Of a DNA stretch of 64,000 nt, positions 17,522 through 25,483 are shown piece after piece. The notes beneath the pieces were generated by a model. The model made no database searches, had not been told where the DNA came from, and was given only the letters and a program-made list of their open reading frames with translations. The position numbers and the translations under genes were made by a program. Each line of letters starts with the position of its first letter. Position 1 is the stretch's first letter. Location: assembly GCA_964595565.1 (NCBI GenBank), contig CAZQQX010000005.1, forward strand, positions 9,178 to 73,177, read 5' to 3'. The stretch is from JAQVEM01 sp964595565. Lineage in GTDB: Bacteria; Actinomycetota; Humimicrobiia; Humimicrobiales; Humimicrobiaceae.

Positions 17522-18397
17522 ATGGGATTAAAAGAGGAGCTTGATAAATTATACTTAACCTTTAATCACAGGAAATTTGTTCACCCGGACCCCCTGGAAT
17601 TTTTATATAATTATGATGATATAAGGGACCGTGAAATTGCGGGCCTTATTTCCTCTACATTATCTTACGGCAGGGTAAGCCAGATACTCAAAAGTGTATC
17701 CCTGGTTCTGGACAGTATGGGCTCTTCCCCTTATTTTTTTATAATGGAATCTTCTCCCCGGACATTTTATAATAATTTTAAGAATTTTAAACACAGGTTT
17801 ACCACAGGAGATGAACTATGCTGCCTGCTGGAAGGAATAAAGAAAGCTATTGAGGAATACGGCTCGCTAAATAATTGCTTTCTTGAAGGCTCTGTGACTG
17901 ATAAAGGAAACCATGAGGGCAATATAAAAAAAAGAACCGCAGTGAGCTCCCGGGAATTTACGGGAACCGTTGAAAAAGTATTTAAAGAAGAGGCAGGCTG
18001 CGGAACAGTTGTTCCTGCTATTTTAAATTTTGCAGAAAAACTAAACTTTTTTTCCGAAGAAAAATGTACCAGCCTTATACCTTATCATTCGGGCAGCAGT
18101 GCATTTAAGAGGCTGAATCTTTATCTTCGCTGGATGGTGAGAAAAGATAGGGTGGACCCCGGGGGCTGGTACGGTATTCCCGCATCCGGATTGATTGTTC
18201 CCCTGGATACCCATATGCACAGGATTTCAGCAAAACTCGGGTTTACAAATAGAAAACAGGCAGATATTAAAACCGCTGTAGAGATAACCGGCACATTAAA
18301 AAAATTTGACAGGGATGACCCGGTAAAATATGACTTTGCTTTAACCCGGCTGGGTATGAATAAAATGGAGGAAATTCTTTTTAAAAAAATTTTTTAA
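17522..18397 (+). CDS. TIGR02757 family protein (DUF2400)
   Basis: The 291-residue protein carries the family's marks: an N-terminal FVHPDPLEFLYNYDD block with DREIAGLISSTLSYGRVSQI, and a C-terminal VPLDTHMHRISAKLGFTNRK segment followed by DDPVKYDFALTRLGM. The DTHMHR segment resembles the helix-hairpin-helix and catalytic region of DNA glycosylases of the Nth fold, and a nucleic-acid repair role has been suggested, but the biochemistry is not established. A roughly 45-residue insertion at about 120-165 is polar and poorly conserved. It follows fprA by 68 nt. Confidence 0.8.
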   Translation: MGLKEELDKLYLTFNHRKFVHPDPLEFLYNYDDIRDREIAGLISSTLSYGRVSQILKSVSLVLDSMGSSPYFFIMESSPRTFYNNFKNFKHRFTTGDELCCLLEGIKKAIEEYGSLNNCFLEGSVTDKGNHEGNIKKRTAVSSREFTGTVEKVFKEEAGCGTVVPAILNFAEKLNFFSEEKCTSLIPYHSGSSAFKRLNLYLRWMVRKDRVDPGGWYGIPASGLIVPLDTHMHRISAKLGFTNRKQADIKTAVEITGTLKKFDRDDPVKYDFALTRLGMNKMEEILFKKIF

Positions 18398-18510
18398 TTA
18401 ATGTTTTTATCCTGCAGGGAATAATTGTATAATTATATGAAGTTTTAAGCTTGATATCAGGATATTAACCTGCGAACTGATTACAAAAAAATAATTATAA
18501 GGGAGCGCTA

Positions 18511-19788
18511 ATGGCAAAGAGAATACTTTATACTATCAGATACTTCACTATCATGGCATTAATAGGGATTCTTTTTATAACTCTTTTTCCTGGTGGCCTT
18601 GACGGGGGCTCAGCGGAGCAGGTACAGAGTTTTGTAACACGTTTCTATGTTCAGTGCCTGGGAAGGCAGCCTGATACCGGCGGTTTAAATGAATGGGTCG
18701 GGCGTCTGATGAATGGGTCTAAAACAGGAGCGGATGTTGCGGAAGGTTTTGTTTTTAGTAAAGAATTTCTGGCCAGAGAACATTCAGATGAAGAATTTGT
18801 TACTATTCTTTACAGGGCTTTTTTTAACCGGGAACCCGACACAAATGGTTATAATGCGTGGCTGGAAAGATTGGCCGGTGGGATGACCAGGAAATCAGTA
18901 CTGGATGGATTTTTAAAATCAAAAGAGTTTTCCAAGCTCTGTAGTGATTATGGAATTACGCCATATGCCGGCGCACCTTCTAATGCTGCGGCTGCAGTAA
19001 CTTCAACTTCTTCAGGTTATAGTTCAAGCGGTGCGACAGGATTCAAGGCAGGTAGGAAAGTTAACTTTATGATCTGGGGAGATGATAGTGCCCACGATAG
19101 AGCCGGGGGCAGGATTAGCGGAAGAACAGATATTAATATATTTGTACATTTAAATCTTGACACCAGAAAAGCCTATCTGGTAACTATTCCGCGCGATACC
19201 TGGTTTAAAGGCCGTAAGATTAACGGTTATCATGCCATAGGGGGTAATGATTATGCTGTGGGTATATTCGAAGAATTTACCGGTGCAGATATTGATTTTT
19301 ATGTAATAACTGATTTCGATGGTTTTGCCCCTCTAATTGATTATTTTGGCGGAGTAGATGTCACAGTTGAGGAAAATATAGCAGACTCTTTCTCAGGATG
19401 TTATTTAACCGCAGGAACGCATCACATAAACGGAACACAGGCGCTGGCCCTGTCCAGGGCAAGACATGGCAGGTATCTTTATGGCGGAGGAGCCTACTCA
19501 AGAGAAAGGCAATCTGCAATGCTTATGGCGGACCTGCTCCTGCAGAAAAGGTCAATGGTAAATTCAGGGAATATAGCTGATTTTTTGAATATAATGGGTA
19601 AGTATGTGTGGACCAATATATCGTTAAGTCAGGCTCTGCAAATAATCCCTGTTGTCAGTTCTATAGGCAGGGAAGATATTACCATAACTACTTTTAATTC
19701 AAAGCCGCAGTGGTTCGGAAAATCCAGCGCAGTCGGTTATAACGAAGCAGAGAAAAATCAGTTTTTTAGAAATATCCTGAATCAGTAA
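18511..19788 (+). CDS. DUF4214-LCP family fusion (cell-wall polymer transferase)
   Basis: The 425-residue protein starts with a signal or anchor helix (about 11-30). Two DUF4214 repeats follow (about 38-150), marked by FVTRFYVQCLGRQPDTGGLNEW-like and LYRAFFNREPDTNGYNAW-like units. After a Ser/Ala/Gly-rich linker (150-175) comes a LytR-CpsA-Psr domain: RTDINIFVHLN, TIPRDTW, the IDYFGGVDV core, the ALALSRARHG arginines and SRERQSAML. LCP enzymes transfer wall polymers from polyprenyl carriers to peptidoglycan outside the membrane. DUF4214 is found in S-layer and surface proteins and may bind glycan. The fusion is unusual. It starts at ATG 18511 behind AAGGGAG. Confidence 0.86.
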   Translation: MAKRILYTIRYFTIMALIGILFITLFPGGLDGGSAEQVQSFVTRFYVQCLGRQPDTGGLNEWVGRLMNGSKTGADVAEGFVFSKEFLAREHSDEEFVTILYRAFFNREPDTNGYNAWLERLAGGMTRKSVLDGFLKSKEFSKLCSDYGITPYAGAPSNAAAAVTSTSSGYSSSGATGFKAGRKVNFMIWGDDSAHDRAGGRISGRTDINIFVHLNLDTRKAYLVTIPRDTWFKGRKINGYHAIGGNDYAVGIFEEFTGADIDFYVITDFDGFAPLIDYFGGVDVTVEENIADSFSGCYLTAGTHHINGTQALALSRARHGRYLYGGGAYSRERQSAMLMADLLLQKRSMVNSGNIADFLNIMGKYVWTNISLSQALQIIPVVSSIGREDITITTFNSKPQWFGKSSAVGYNEAEKNQFFRNILNQ

Positions 19789-20201
19789 ATTAAGATGTCT
19801 ATCCTGACTGGAGCTTTATGAGTTTTTAGTCTGCCTGTTTATCTTTCAGGTATTATTCTGGAAGCTTAATTATTACCGGTGCAGGCATGGCGGCAACTAT
19901 AGTGGCAATTGAAACCATCCTGTTGGTACATAATATCGTTGCTTCTATTAATCTTTGTTTAACTTACTTTATATTTCTAATACTTATTATTAATCCTGAA
20001 ATAGAAAATATTTTATAAAGACTGAACCCGGGAGAGAGCTGAATTAAATTTAATTTATACAGGTATTGCGGGTGTTATTCTTAAACCGGCGATAATTGAC
20101 AATAATAAATTTTGTAACTATTATTGTGCAACAGATGAATTAATTAAGCAGTGACGGCTAAAAAATAATAATTATAAAGAACTTTAGAGGATGGTTGATT
20201 T
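19789..20201. other. Intergenic region, no convincing gene
   Basis: These 413 bases separate the LCP fusion from the glycosyltransferase cluster. A minus-strand open stretch of about 33 codons near 19870-19970 reads like one hydrophobic helix but has no ribosome site, and I do not call it. The right end contains GAGGATGG before the ATG at 20202. No hairpin terminator or tRNA was seen. Confidence 0.4.
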
Positions 20202-21434
20202 ATGTCAGGAAGCAGGCCAATAGTACTGATTTCAACTTACTATCCAAGATTATGCGGGATAGCTACGTTCTGCGAAGAAGCCAGGGAATTTATTAAGAAA
20301 GAATATCCGGAAAGAGAAGTTCTGGTAATAAGTCATACAGATGGAGAAGGCGAGGGAGTTTTCCCCATAATAGATACCGCCAATCGATTCTGGTGGAAAC
20401 CTGTAGCAAAAAAAATCAAGAAACTTTCACCTTACGTGGTGCATATACAGCATGAATATGGGCTATATGAACATATAGATAATAGAGGTATTGGAGATAA
20501 AAATCAGGGTTTTATTGAATTCCTGGGCTCCATAAATGAATTTCCTATTGTAGTGGAGCCACATACAGTACATGGAAGGTTAAAAGAATTTGAAGAAAAT
20601 TTTATTTACCAGTTATGTGAAGATTCTGATGTTGTTTTATTCAAAAGTGATTACCAGAAATGGAGACTAAACTGGACCTTTACTCAGAAAGGCTGGAAGA
20701 TGCCAAATAATATTATGATTGTGCCCCATGGAGCGAGGGTGGATAGAAGCTGGAGTGAAAAAGGCATTCAGGAATTAAGAAAGGAACTTAATTTAGATAA
20801 ATTCAAATATTTGAGTAATAACATAGTTGGATTGGTGGGCTGGATTCAGTCAAACAAAAGATGGGATATACTAACTTCCATGTGGGAAGAAATACTGGGA
20901 GAAATAAAAAAAAGAACCGGTGAGAGCTGGGATCTTCTGGCTGCAGGCACCCTAAGGGATAAAGCGCATCTGGAGGATTATAATCATTACAAAAAAAGCC
21001 TTGAGATATTGGAAAAAAAGGGAATTGCACATTATTACGAATTTATTCCCAGAGGAGATATTTACTACAAGGTAATGGCAGTGTGTAAGTTTATAGTTCT
21101 ACCTACAGTAGATGAGACGCAGTCTGGAACACTGGCAAGAATTATTGCTTTGAATAAACCTTATATAACCACTGCCCCACTGGAAGGGCTTACAGCACAA
21201 ACTCTTGAAAGTGAAGGCGGGTTGCTTTTTACCAATAAGCAGATGTTAAAAGAAAAGGTTATAAGATTGGCCTGTGATGAGGATTTAAGGAATGGGCTTT
21301 CAAAGAATCTTAAAAAATATTTAAATGAAGTTGTATCCTGGGAGATTGTAGCCAAAAAATACAGGCACGCATATAAACTTGCACGGCTTAAGAAAATGGC
21401 AGGAAAGAAAATAGATCTACCTCCTGATTTTTAA
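20202..21434 (+). CDS. GT4-type glycosyltransferase (first of a pair)
   Basis: The 410-residue protein has two Rossmann-like halves. The N-terminus contains STYYPRLCGIATFCEEA, the acceptor-side loop seen in this subgroup, and VVHIQHEYGLYEH (about 79-91). The C-terminal half has the donor-binding TVDETQSGTLARIIALNKP block (about 303-321) with the glutamate typical of retaining GT4 enzymes, followed by a nucleotide-contact region near LESEGGLLF. It should add a sugar, most likely mannose, from an activated nucleotide sugar. The neighbouring glycosyltransferase shares the GIAT and HE(Y/F)GLY motifs, so the two are paralogues. It starts the cluster with the GH130 gene. Acceptor and linkage are unknown. 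Confidence 0.85.
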   Translation: MSGSRPIVLISTYYPRLCGIATFCEEAREFIKKEYPEREVLVISHTDGEGEGVFPIIDTANRFWWKPVAKKIKKLSPYVVHIQHEYGLYEHIDNRGIGDKNQGFIEFLGSINEFPIVVEPHTVHGRLKEFEENFIYQLCEDSDVVLFKSDYQKWRLNWTFTQKGWKMPNNIMIVPHGARVDRSWSEKGIQELRKELNLDKFKYLSNNIVGLVGWIQSNKRWDILTSMWEEILGEIKKRTGESWDLLAAGTLRDKAHLEDYNHYKKSLEILEKKGIAHYYEFIPRGDIYYKVMAVCKFIVLPTVDETQSGTLARIIALNKPYITTAPLEGLTAQTLESEGGLLFTNKQMLKEKVIRLACDEDLRNGLSKNLKKYLNEVVSWEIVAKKYRHAYKLARLKKMAGKKIDLPPDF

Positions 21435-21588
21435 TAATATTTAATCTCTAAATTGATATGAAGCTTTAATATTTCTTATAAAGATGATTATTAATTTACC
21501 AATTTTGGATATTAGGATAATCTTATAACTATCAGCAAGCTATATCTTTCTGGTATTTTTATAAAATAAATAATGGAAGTGTATTATT

Positions 21589-22779
21589 TTGGAAAAGCTT
21601 AAAAAAGTTTTAAGGGAAAAGAGCAAGGGTATTAATTGTGTATATATATCATCATATGTTCCAAGGAAATGCGGTATTGCTACTTATACCAGAGATTTAA
21701 CCAGGGCTATTGACCTTATAAACCCGTACTGTGAATCCAGGATTATAGCAATGGTAAAACCTGAAGATAAGATTAAATATCCTCCAGAAGTTAAATTTGA
21801 GGTCAATCAATATGATATTGGTTCCTACATAAAAGCTGCTAATTATATTAATAAATCCATAGCAGATATAGTAGTTCTTGAACATGAATTTGGCCTGTAT
21901 GGCGGTGAATTCGGAGAATATATTATAAAGCTAGTAGAGAGGATAAAAAAGCCTCTTATAATAACTGCTCATACAATTCCCGATAATCCGGATGGAGGGT
22001 ATGGCCGGGCTTTAAAGGATGTAATCAAATTTACCGATAAGGTAATAGCCATGATGCCGGAAAGCATACAGAAACTTGTAAAAAACTATAATTATCCAGT
22101 AGAAAATATAGAAATTATACCCCATGGTGTTCCTGATATAGTGATGGAACCCAATGAAAAATATAAAAGGAAAAAGGGATTAAAGGATAAAATAATACTA
22201 GGGAATATAAATCTTTTATCAGAAATTAAAGGAATTGAATATATTATAGAAGCTCTGGGAGCTATTAAAAAGCAATTTCCCGGTGTTTTATATCTTATAA
22301 TTGGCCAGACGCATCCCGTCGTATTAAAAATTGAAGGAGAAAAATACAGAAATTTTTTAAAAAGAAAAATAAAGAATCTCAATTTGGAAGAAAATGTTAA
22401 ATTTATAAATAAATATATGTCTCTGGGAGAACTTGTCTCCTGGTTAAAAGCTATTGATATATACATAACGCCATATCTTGACCCCCAACAATCCGCGTCC
22501 GGAGCCCTGGCGTATGCTATTGGAGCAGGTAAAGCATGTATCTCAACTCCTTACTTATATGCAAAGGAGGTTCTGGCGCGGGGAAGAGGTGTAATTGTGC
22601 CTTTCCGGAATTCTGGAGTTATCGCAAATGCGGTAATAGATATATGCAGGAATCCTGAAAAGAAATTAAAACTGGAAAAAAAGGCATACGAGTTTGGAAG
22701 ATTAATGACCTGGTACAATGTAGCCCTGCAGCATCTTAAATTATTTAATGAGGTTTTAGATATACGTGAAAATATATAG
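21589..22779 (+). CDS. GT4-type glycosyltransferase (second of a pair)
   Basis: The 396-residue protein is paralogous to the preceding one, with matching landmarks: SSYVPRKCGIATYTRDL (21-37), VVLEHEFGLYGGEF (95-108), IPHGVPD (about 176-182) and a C-terminal donor site, DPQQSASGALAYAIGAGKA. This donor site lacks the usual glutamate of the EX7E motif at the same position and has Gln or Ala instead. That could mean altered donor chemistry. TTG at 21589 is the start, nine bases behind GGAAG. It is probably co-regulated with its neighbour, although 154 nt separate them. Confidence 0.84.
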   Translation: MEKLKKVLREKSKGINCVYISSYVPRKCGIATYTRDLTRAIDLINPYCESRIIAMVKPEDKIKYPPEVKFEVNQYDIGSYIKAANYINKSIADIVVLEHEFGLYGGEFGEYIIKLVERIKKPLIITAHTIPDNPDGGYGRALKDVIKFTDKVIAMMPESIQKLVKNYNYPVENIEIIPHGVPDIVMEPNEKYKRKKGLKDKIILGNINLLSEIKGIEYIIEALGAIKKQFPGVLYLIIGQTHPVVLKIEGEKYRNFLKRKIKNLNLEENVKFINKYMSLGELVSWLKAIDIYITPYLDPQQSASGALAYAIGAGKACISTPYLYAKEVLARGRGVIVPFRNSGVIANAVIDICRNPEKKLKLEKKAYEFGRLMTWYNVALQHLKLFNEVLDIRENI

Positions 22780-22847
22780 TTTTATAAAAATTTTTTATTA
22801 AATAAATATTTAAGAACCATTTTTATGCCAAATAAAGAAAAATTATC

Positions 22848-23840
22848 ATGGACCCATTAAAGAAAATAAGGCTGATGACAACAGGTACGGGTATATACCA
22901 GCATGGGAAACTGGATAAGCCTGACCCGGCATTCGGGTATGCCCTGGAGGACCAGGCAAGGGCCCTTATAGTTGCTGATAGATTTAAAGACACCGGGCTG
23001 AGAGATATTTATCTTAATTTTATATTAAAAACACAGAGAGAAGATGGCCTGCTTTACCATTTTTTTTATGAAGAAAATGGCAGTGGAATATTCCGGAATA
23101 AAGAAGAAAATAACTTAAAACCCAATATAAAAGAAGCCTATGGGCTGGCCCTGTGGTCACTGCTATCAATTAATAGCGATAGAGATGGTTCTGTAAGGGA
23201 GATTGTTGAAAATTTAATTTTAGATGCATACGGATGGACTTCACCAAGGGCAATGGCAGCAGCACTGCTGGGACTGGTAAATCTTAAAAGCACACATAAT
23301 TTAGAACTGGAGCTGAGGGAAAAATTGCATGACCTGTATTTTGAAAATTATTCTAAAGGCTGGATATGGTTTGAAAATTACCTGGTGTATGCAAATGCAA
23401 TTATGCCATGGGCATTATGGGAAACTTACCTCAGAAGGAAATGTGAAACAAGCTTTGAAATTGCCAGAAAAACAACAGAATTTTTAATAGAGAAATGCCA
23501 GGAAAATAACAGGCCTGCCCCTGTGGGCAACAGGGGCTGGTATTTTAAGGAAGGTAGAAAAGCTATATACGACCAGCAGCCCATTGATTCTGCTTATATG
23601 GTTTGCTGCCTTGAGAAAGCATACCGCGCAACAGGAAATGACTATTATAAAAAGTGGGCTGAAAAATGGTATAGATGGTTTTTCGGGTATAATATAAAAG
23701 GGGTCCCTCTTGTGGATGAAAATTTTGCCTGTTGCGATGGCCTGACACCTGAAGGAGTTAACTTAAATCAGGGAGCTGAATCAAATATTTGTTTTCTGAT
23801 GGCATTTCTTGCAGCAAAAAGACTGGGAATTACCGGGTAA
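22848..23840 (+). CDS. Alpha/alpha-toroid carbohydrate-active protein
   Basis: The 330-residue protein is predicted mostly helical with repeated aromatic-rich helical hairpins, as in (alpha/alpha)6 glycosidases and epimerases. Notable segments are PAFGYALEDQARALIVA near the N-terminus, KPNIKEAYGLALW, GWIWFENYLVYANAIMPWAL and the terminal NLNQGAESNICFLMAFLAA, the last typical of glycan-processing toroids. I do not see a named family signature strong enough to give an activity. Its position between two GT4 genes and a GH130 gene suggests glycan trimming or recognition. ATG 22848 has no clear ribosome site. Confidence 0.7.
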   Translation: MDPLKKIRLMTTGTGIYQHGKLDKPDPAFGYALEDQARALIVADRFKDTGLRDIYLNFILKTQREDGLLYHFFYEENGSGIFRNKEENNLKPNIKEAYGLALWSLLSINSDRDGSVREIVENLILDAYGWTSPRAMAAALLGLVNLKSTHNLELELREKLHDLYFENYSKGWIWFENYLVYANAIMPWALWETYLRRKCETSFEIARKTTEFLIEKCQENNRPAPVGNRGWYFKEGRKAIYDQQPIDSAYMVCCLEKAYRATGNDYYKKWAEKWYRWFFGYNIKGVPLVDENFACCDGLTPEGVNLNQGAESNICFLMAFLAAKRLGITG

Positions 23841-23983
23841 CTGTTTGTGTCCATAGAATTTATTTTTCTTTATCTGGCTCTATGATAAGTTGGGATGATT
23901 TTTTTAGATATAATTATAGGCCGGTTGAATGATTATAAAGTCAGGAATTGATTCAGAAATAAAAATAAAAATAAGTAATAAAA

Positions 23984-25030
23984 ATGGATGTATTAAGGTC
24001 AGGAAAAAATCCGATAATAAAGCCGGAAGATTTAAAACCTTCAGGAGATGATATTGAAGTGGCAGGTGTTTTTAACTGTGGTGTTACCAGATTCAAGGAT
24101 GAGGTTTTACTTCTTTTAAGAGTTGCAGAAAAACCGGTCAATTATGATAAGGAGAAAATATCGGTCCCTGTGCTTGATTTAAAAACGGGTAAAATTTCAG
24201 TAAAGAAATTTAACAAAAGTGACTCTTCCATTGATTTTTCCGACCCGAGATTTTTAAGGACAATTTATGGTAATTATCTCACCTCAATTTCTCATTTTAG
24301 AACTGCAAAAAGTAAAAACGGAATTGACTTTGATATAGACAGCGGACCCGCTCTATTTCCGGAAAATGAATATGAAAGGGCAGGTATTGAAGACCCGAGA
24401 ATTACTTTTCTTAATGGAAAATATTACATAAGTTACGTGGCTGTATCGGATATAGAAGGAATTACTACCTGCATGGCGTCTACCGATGACTTTAAAAAAT
24501 TTAAAAGGCATGGTGTGATTTTTATGTCTGACAATAAGGATATGGTTATTTTTCCGGAGAAAATTAAAGGTAAATATTATGCTCTCAGCAGGCCGGTATC
24601 CTGTGAATTTTGCAGGGCTGATATCTGGATATCCGAATCAGAAGACCTTATTTCCTGGGGCGCGCACAGAAGGTTGATGGGCACAAGAAAGGGGAACTGG
24701 GATAGTTCAAGAATAGGTGCGGGAGCGGTTCCATTTAAAATAAAAGAAGGCTGGCTGGAGATTTACCACGGCGCTACAGAGGCTAACCGGTATTGCATCG
24801 GGGCTGTACTTCTTGATAAAGAAGAACCCTGGAAAGTTATTGCCCGGTGCAGGAAGCCTGTAATGGAGCCTGAAATGGATTACGAGAAGGAAGGTTTTTA
24901 TAGTGATGTGGTTTTTACCTGTGGTGTTTTATATGAAGAGGATAAGATAAAAATATATTATGGTGCTGCTGATAGCAGTATAGCGTATGCAGAGGTCAAT
25001 TTGAGTGACATAATCAGCGGACTGGGATAA
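23984..25030 (+). CDS. GH130 family glycoside phosphorylase/hydrolase (mannoside type)
   Basis: The 348-residue five-bladed propeller matches GH130: FNCGVTRFKDEVLLLLRVAE near the start, ERAGIEDPRIT (about 128-138) carrying the catalytic Asp region, and later GAGAVPFKIKEGWLEIYHGA and YYGAADSSIAYAEV. GH130 enzymes phosphorolyse or hydrolyse beta-mannosides, releasing alpha-mannose-1-phosphate when acting as phosphorylases. Together with two GT4 enzymes this hints at synthesis and remobilisation of a mannose polymer or mannosyl solute. Which linkage is cut cannot be told from sequence. It is 143 nt behind the toroid gene. Confidence 0.85.
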   Translation: MDVLRSGKNPIIKPEDLKPSGDDIEVAGVFNCGVTRFKDEVLLLLRVAEKPVNYDKEKISVPVLDLKTGKISVKKFNKSDSSIDFSDPRFLRTIYGNYLTSISHFRTAKSKNGIDFDIDSGPALFPENEYERAGIEDPRITFLNGKYYISYVAVSDIEGITTCMASTDDFKKFKRHGVIFMSDNKDMVIFPEKIKGKYYALSRPVSCEFCRADIWISESEDLISWGAHRRLMGTRKGNWDSSRIGAGAVPFKIKEGWLEIYHGATEANRYCIGAVLLDKEEPWKVIARCRKPVMEPEMDYEKEGFYSDVVFTCGVLYEEDKIKIYYGAADSSIAYAEVNLSDIISGLG

Positions 25031-25085
25031 TGTGGACGTAATATGGCAATAATACGTTTAATAACTTATTATACGAGGAGTATGA

Positions 25086-25433
25086 ATGATTATAAAAAAG
25101 AAAAAGGAATTTGACCCCATTATCATGGATGATAGTGAATCAAATGGTATCAGGTCTTACCCCATGCTCACGGCAAATGATGGGACTCCAACTTTTGCAA
25201 TGAGACTATTTGAAATAGATCCGGGTGGATATACGCCCAGGCACAGCCATGATTGGGAGCATGAAGTGTACATTATAAGTGGTGGGGGGTTTATTCTTAA
25301 GGGAGACGATATGGTCGAGATTGAGAAAGATGACTTTATTTTTGTAGAACCACTGGAGCTGCATCAATTCAAAGCAGGTGATGAGGGTTTGAAAATGATA
25401 TGCGTGGTACCCAATAGAGGTCAGCGTTTATGA
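25086..25433 (+). CDS. Cupin domain protein
   Basis: The 115-residue single-domain cupin carries the first metal motif in PRHSHDWEHEVYIISGG (two His, one Glu) and the second in EPLELHQF (His). The metal-binding set is complete. It may be a sugar isomerase, a small-molecule binding regulator or a dioxygenase; no further clue is visible. ATG 25086 is preceded by GAGGAG. It follows GH130 by 55 nt and precedes the EEP-domain protein by 50 nt, so it may belong to the glycan operon. Confidence 0.82.
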   Translation: MIIKKKKEFDPIIMDDSESNGIRSYPMLTANDGTPTFAMRLFEIDPGGYTPRHSHDWEHEVYIISGGGFILKGDDMVEIEKDDFIFVEPLELHQFKAGDEGLKMICVVPNRGQRL

Positions 25434-25483
25434 TTATTCTTATAAATAGATAAACGGAAAATAATTGTTTATAATATACTGAA

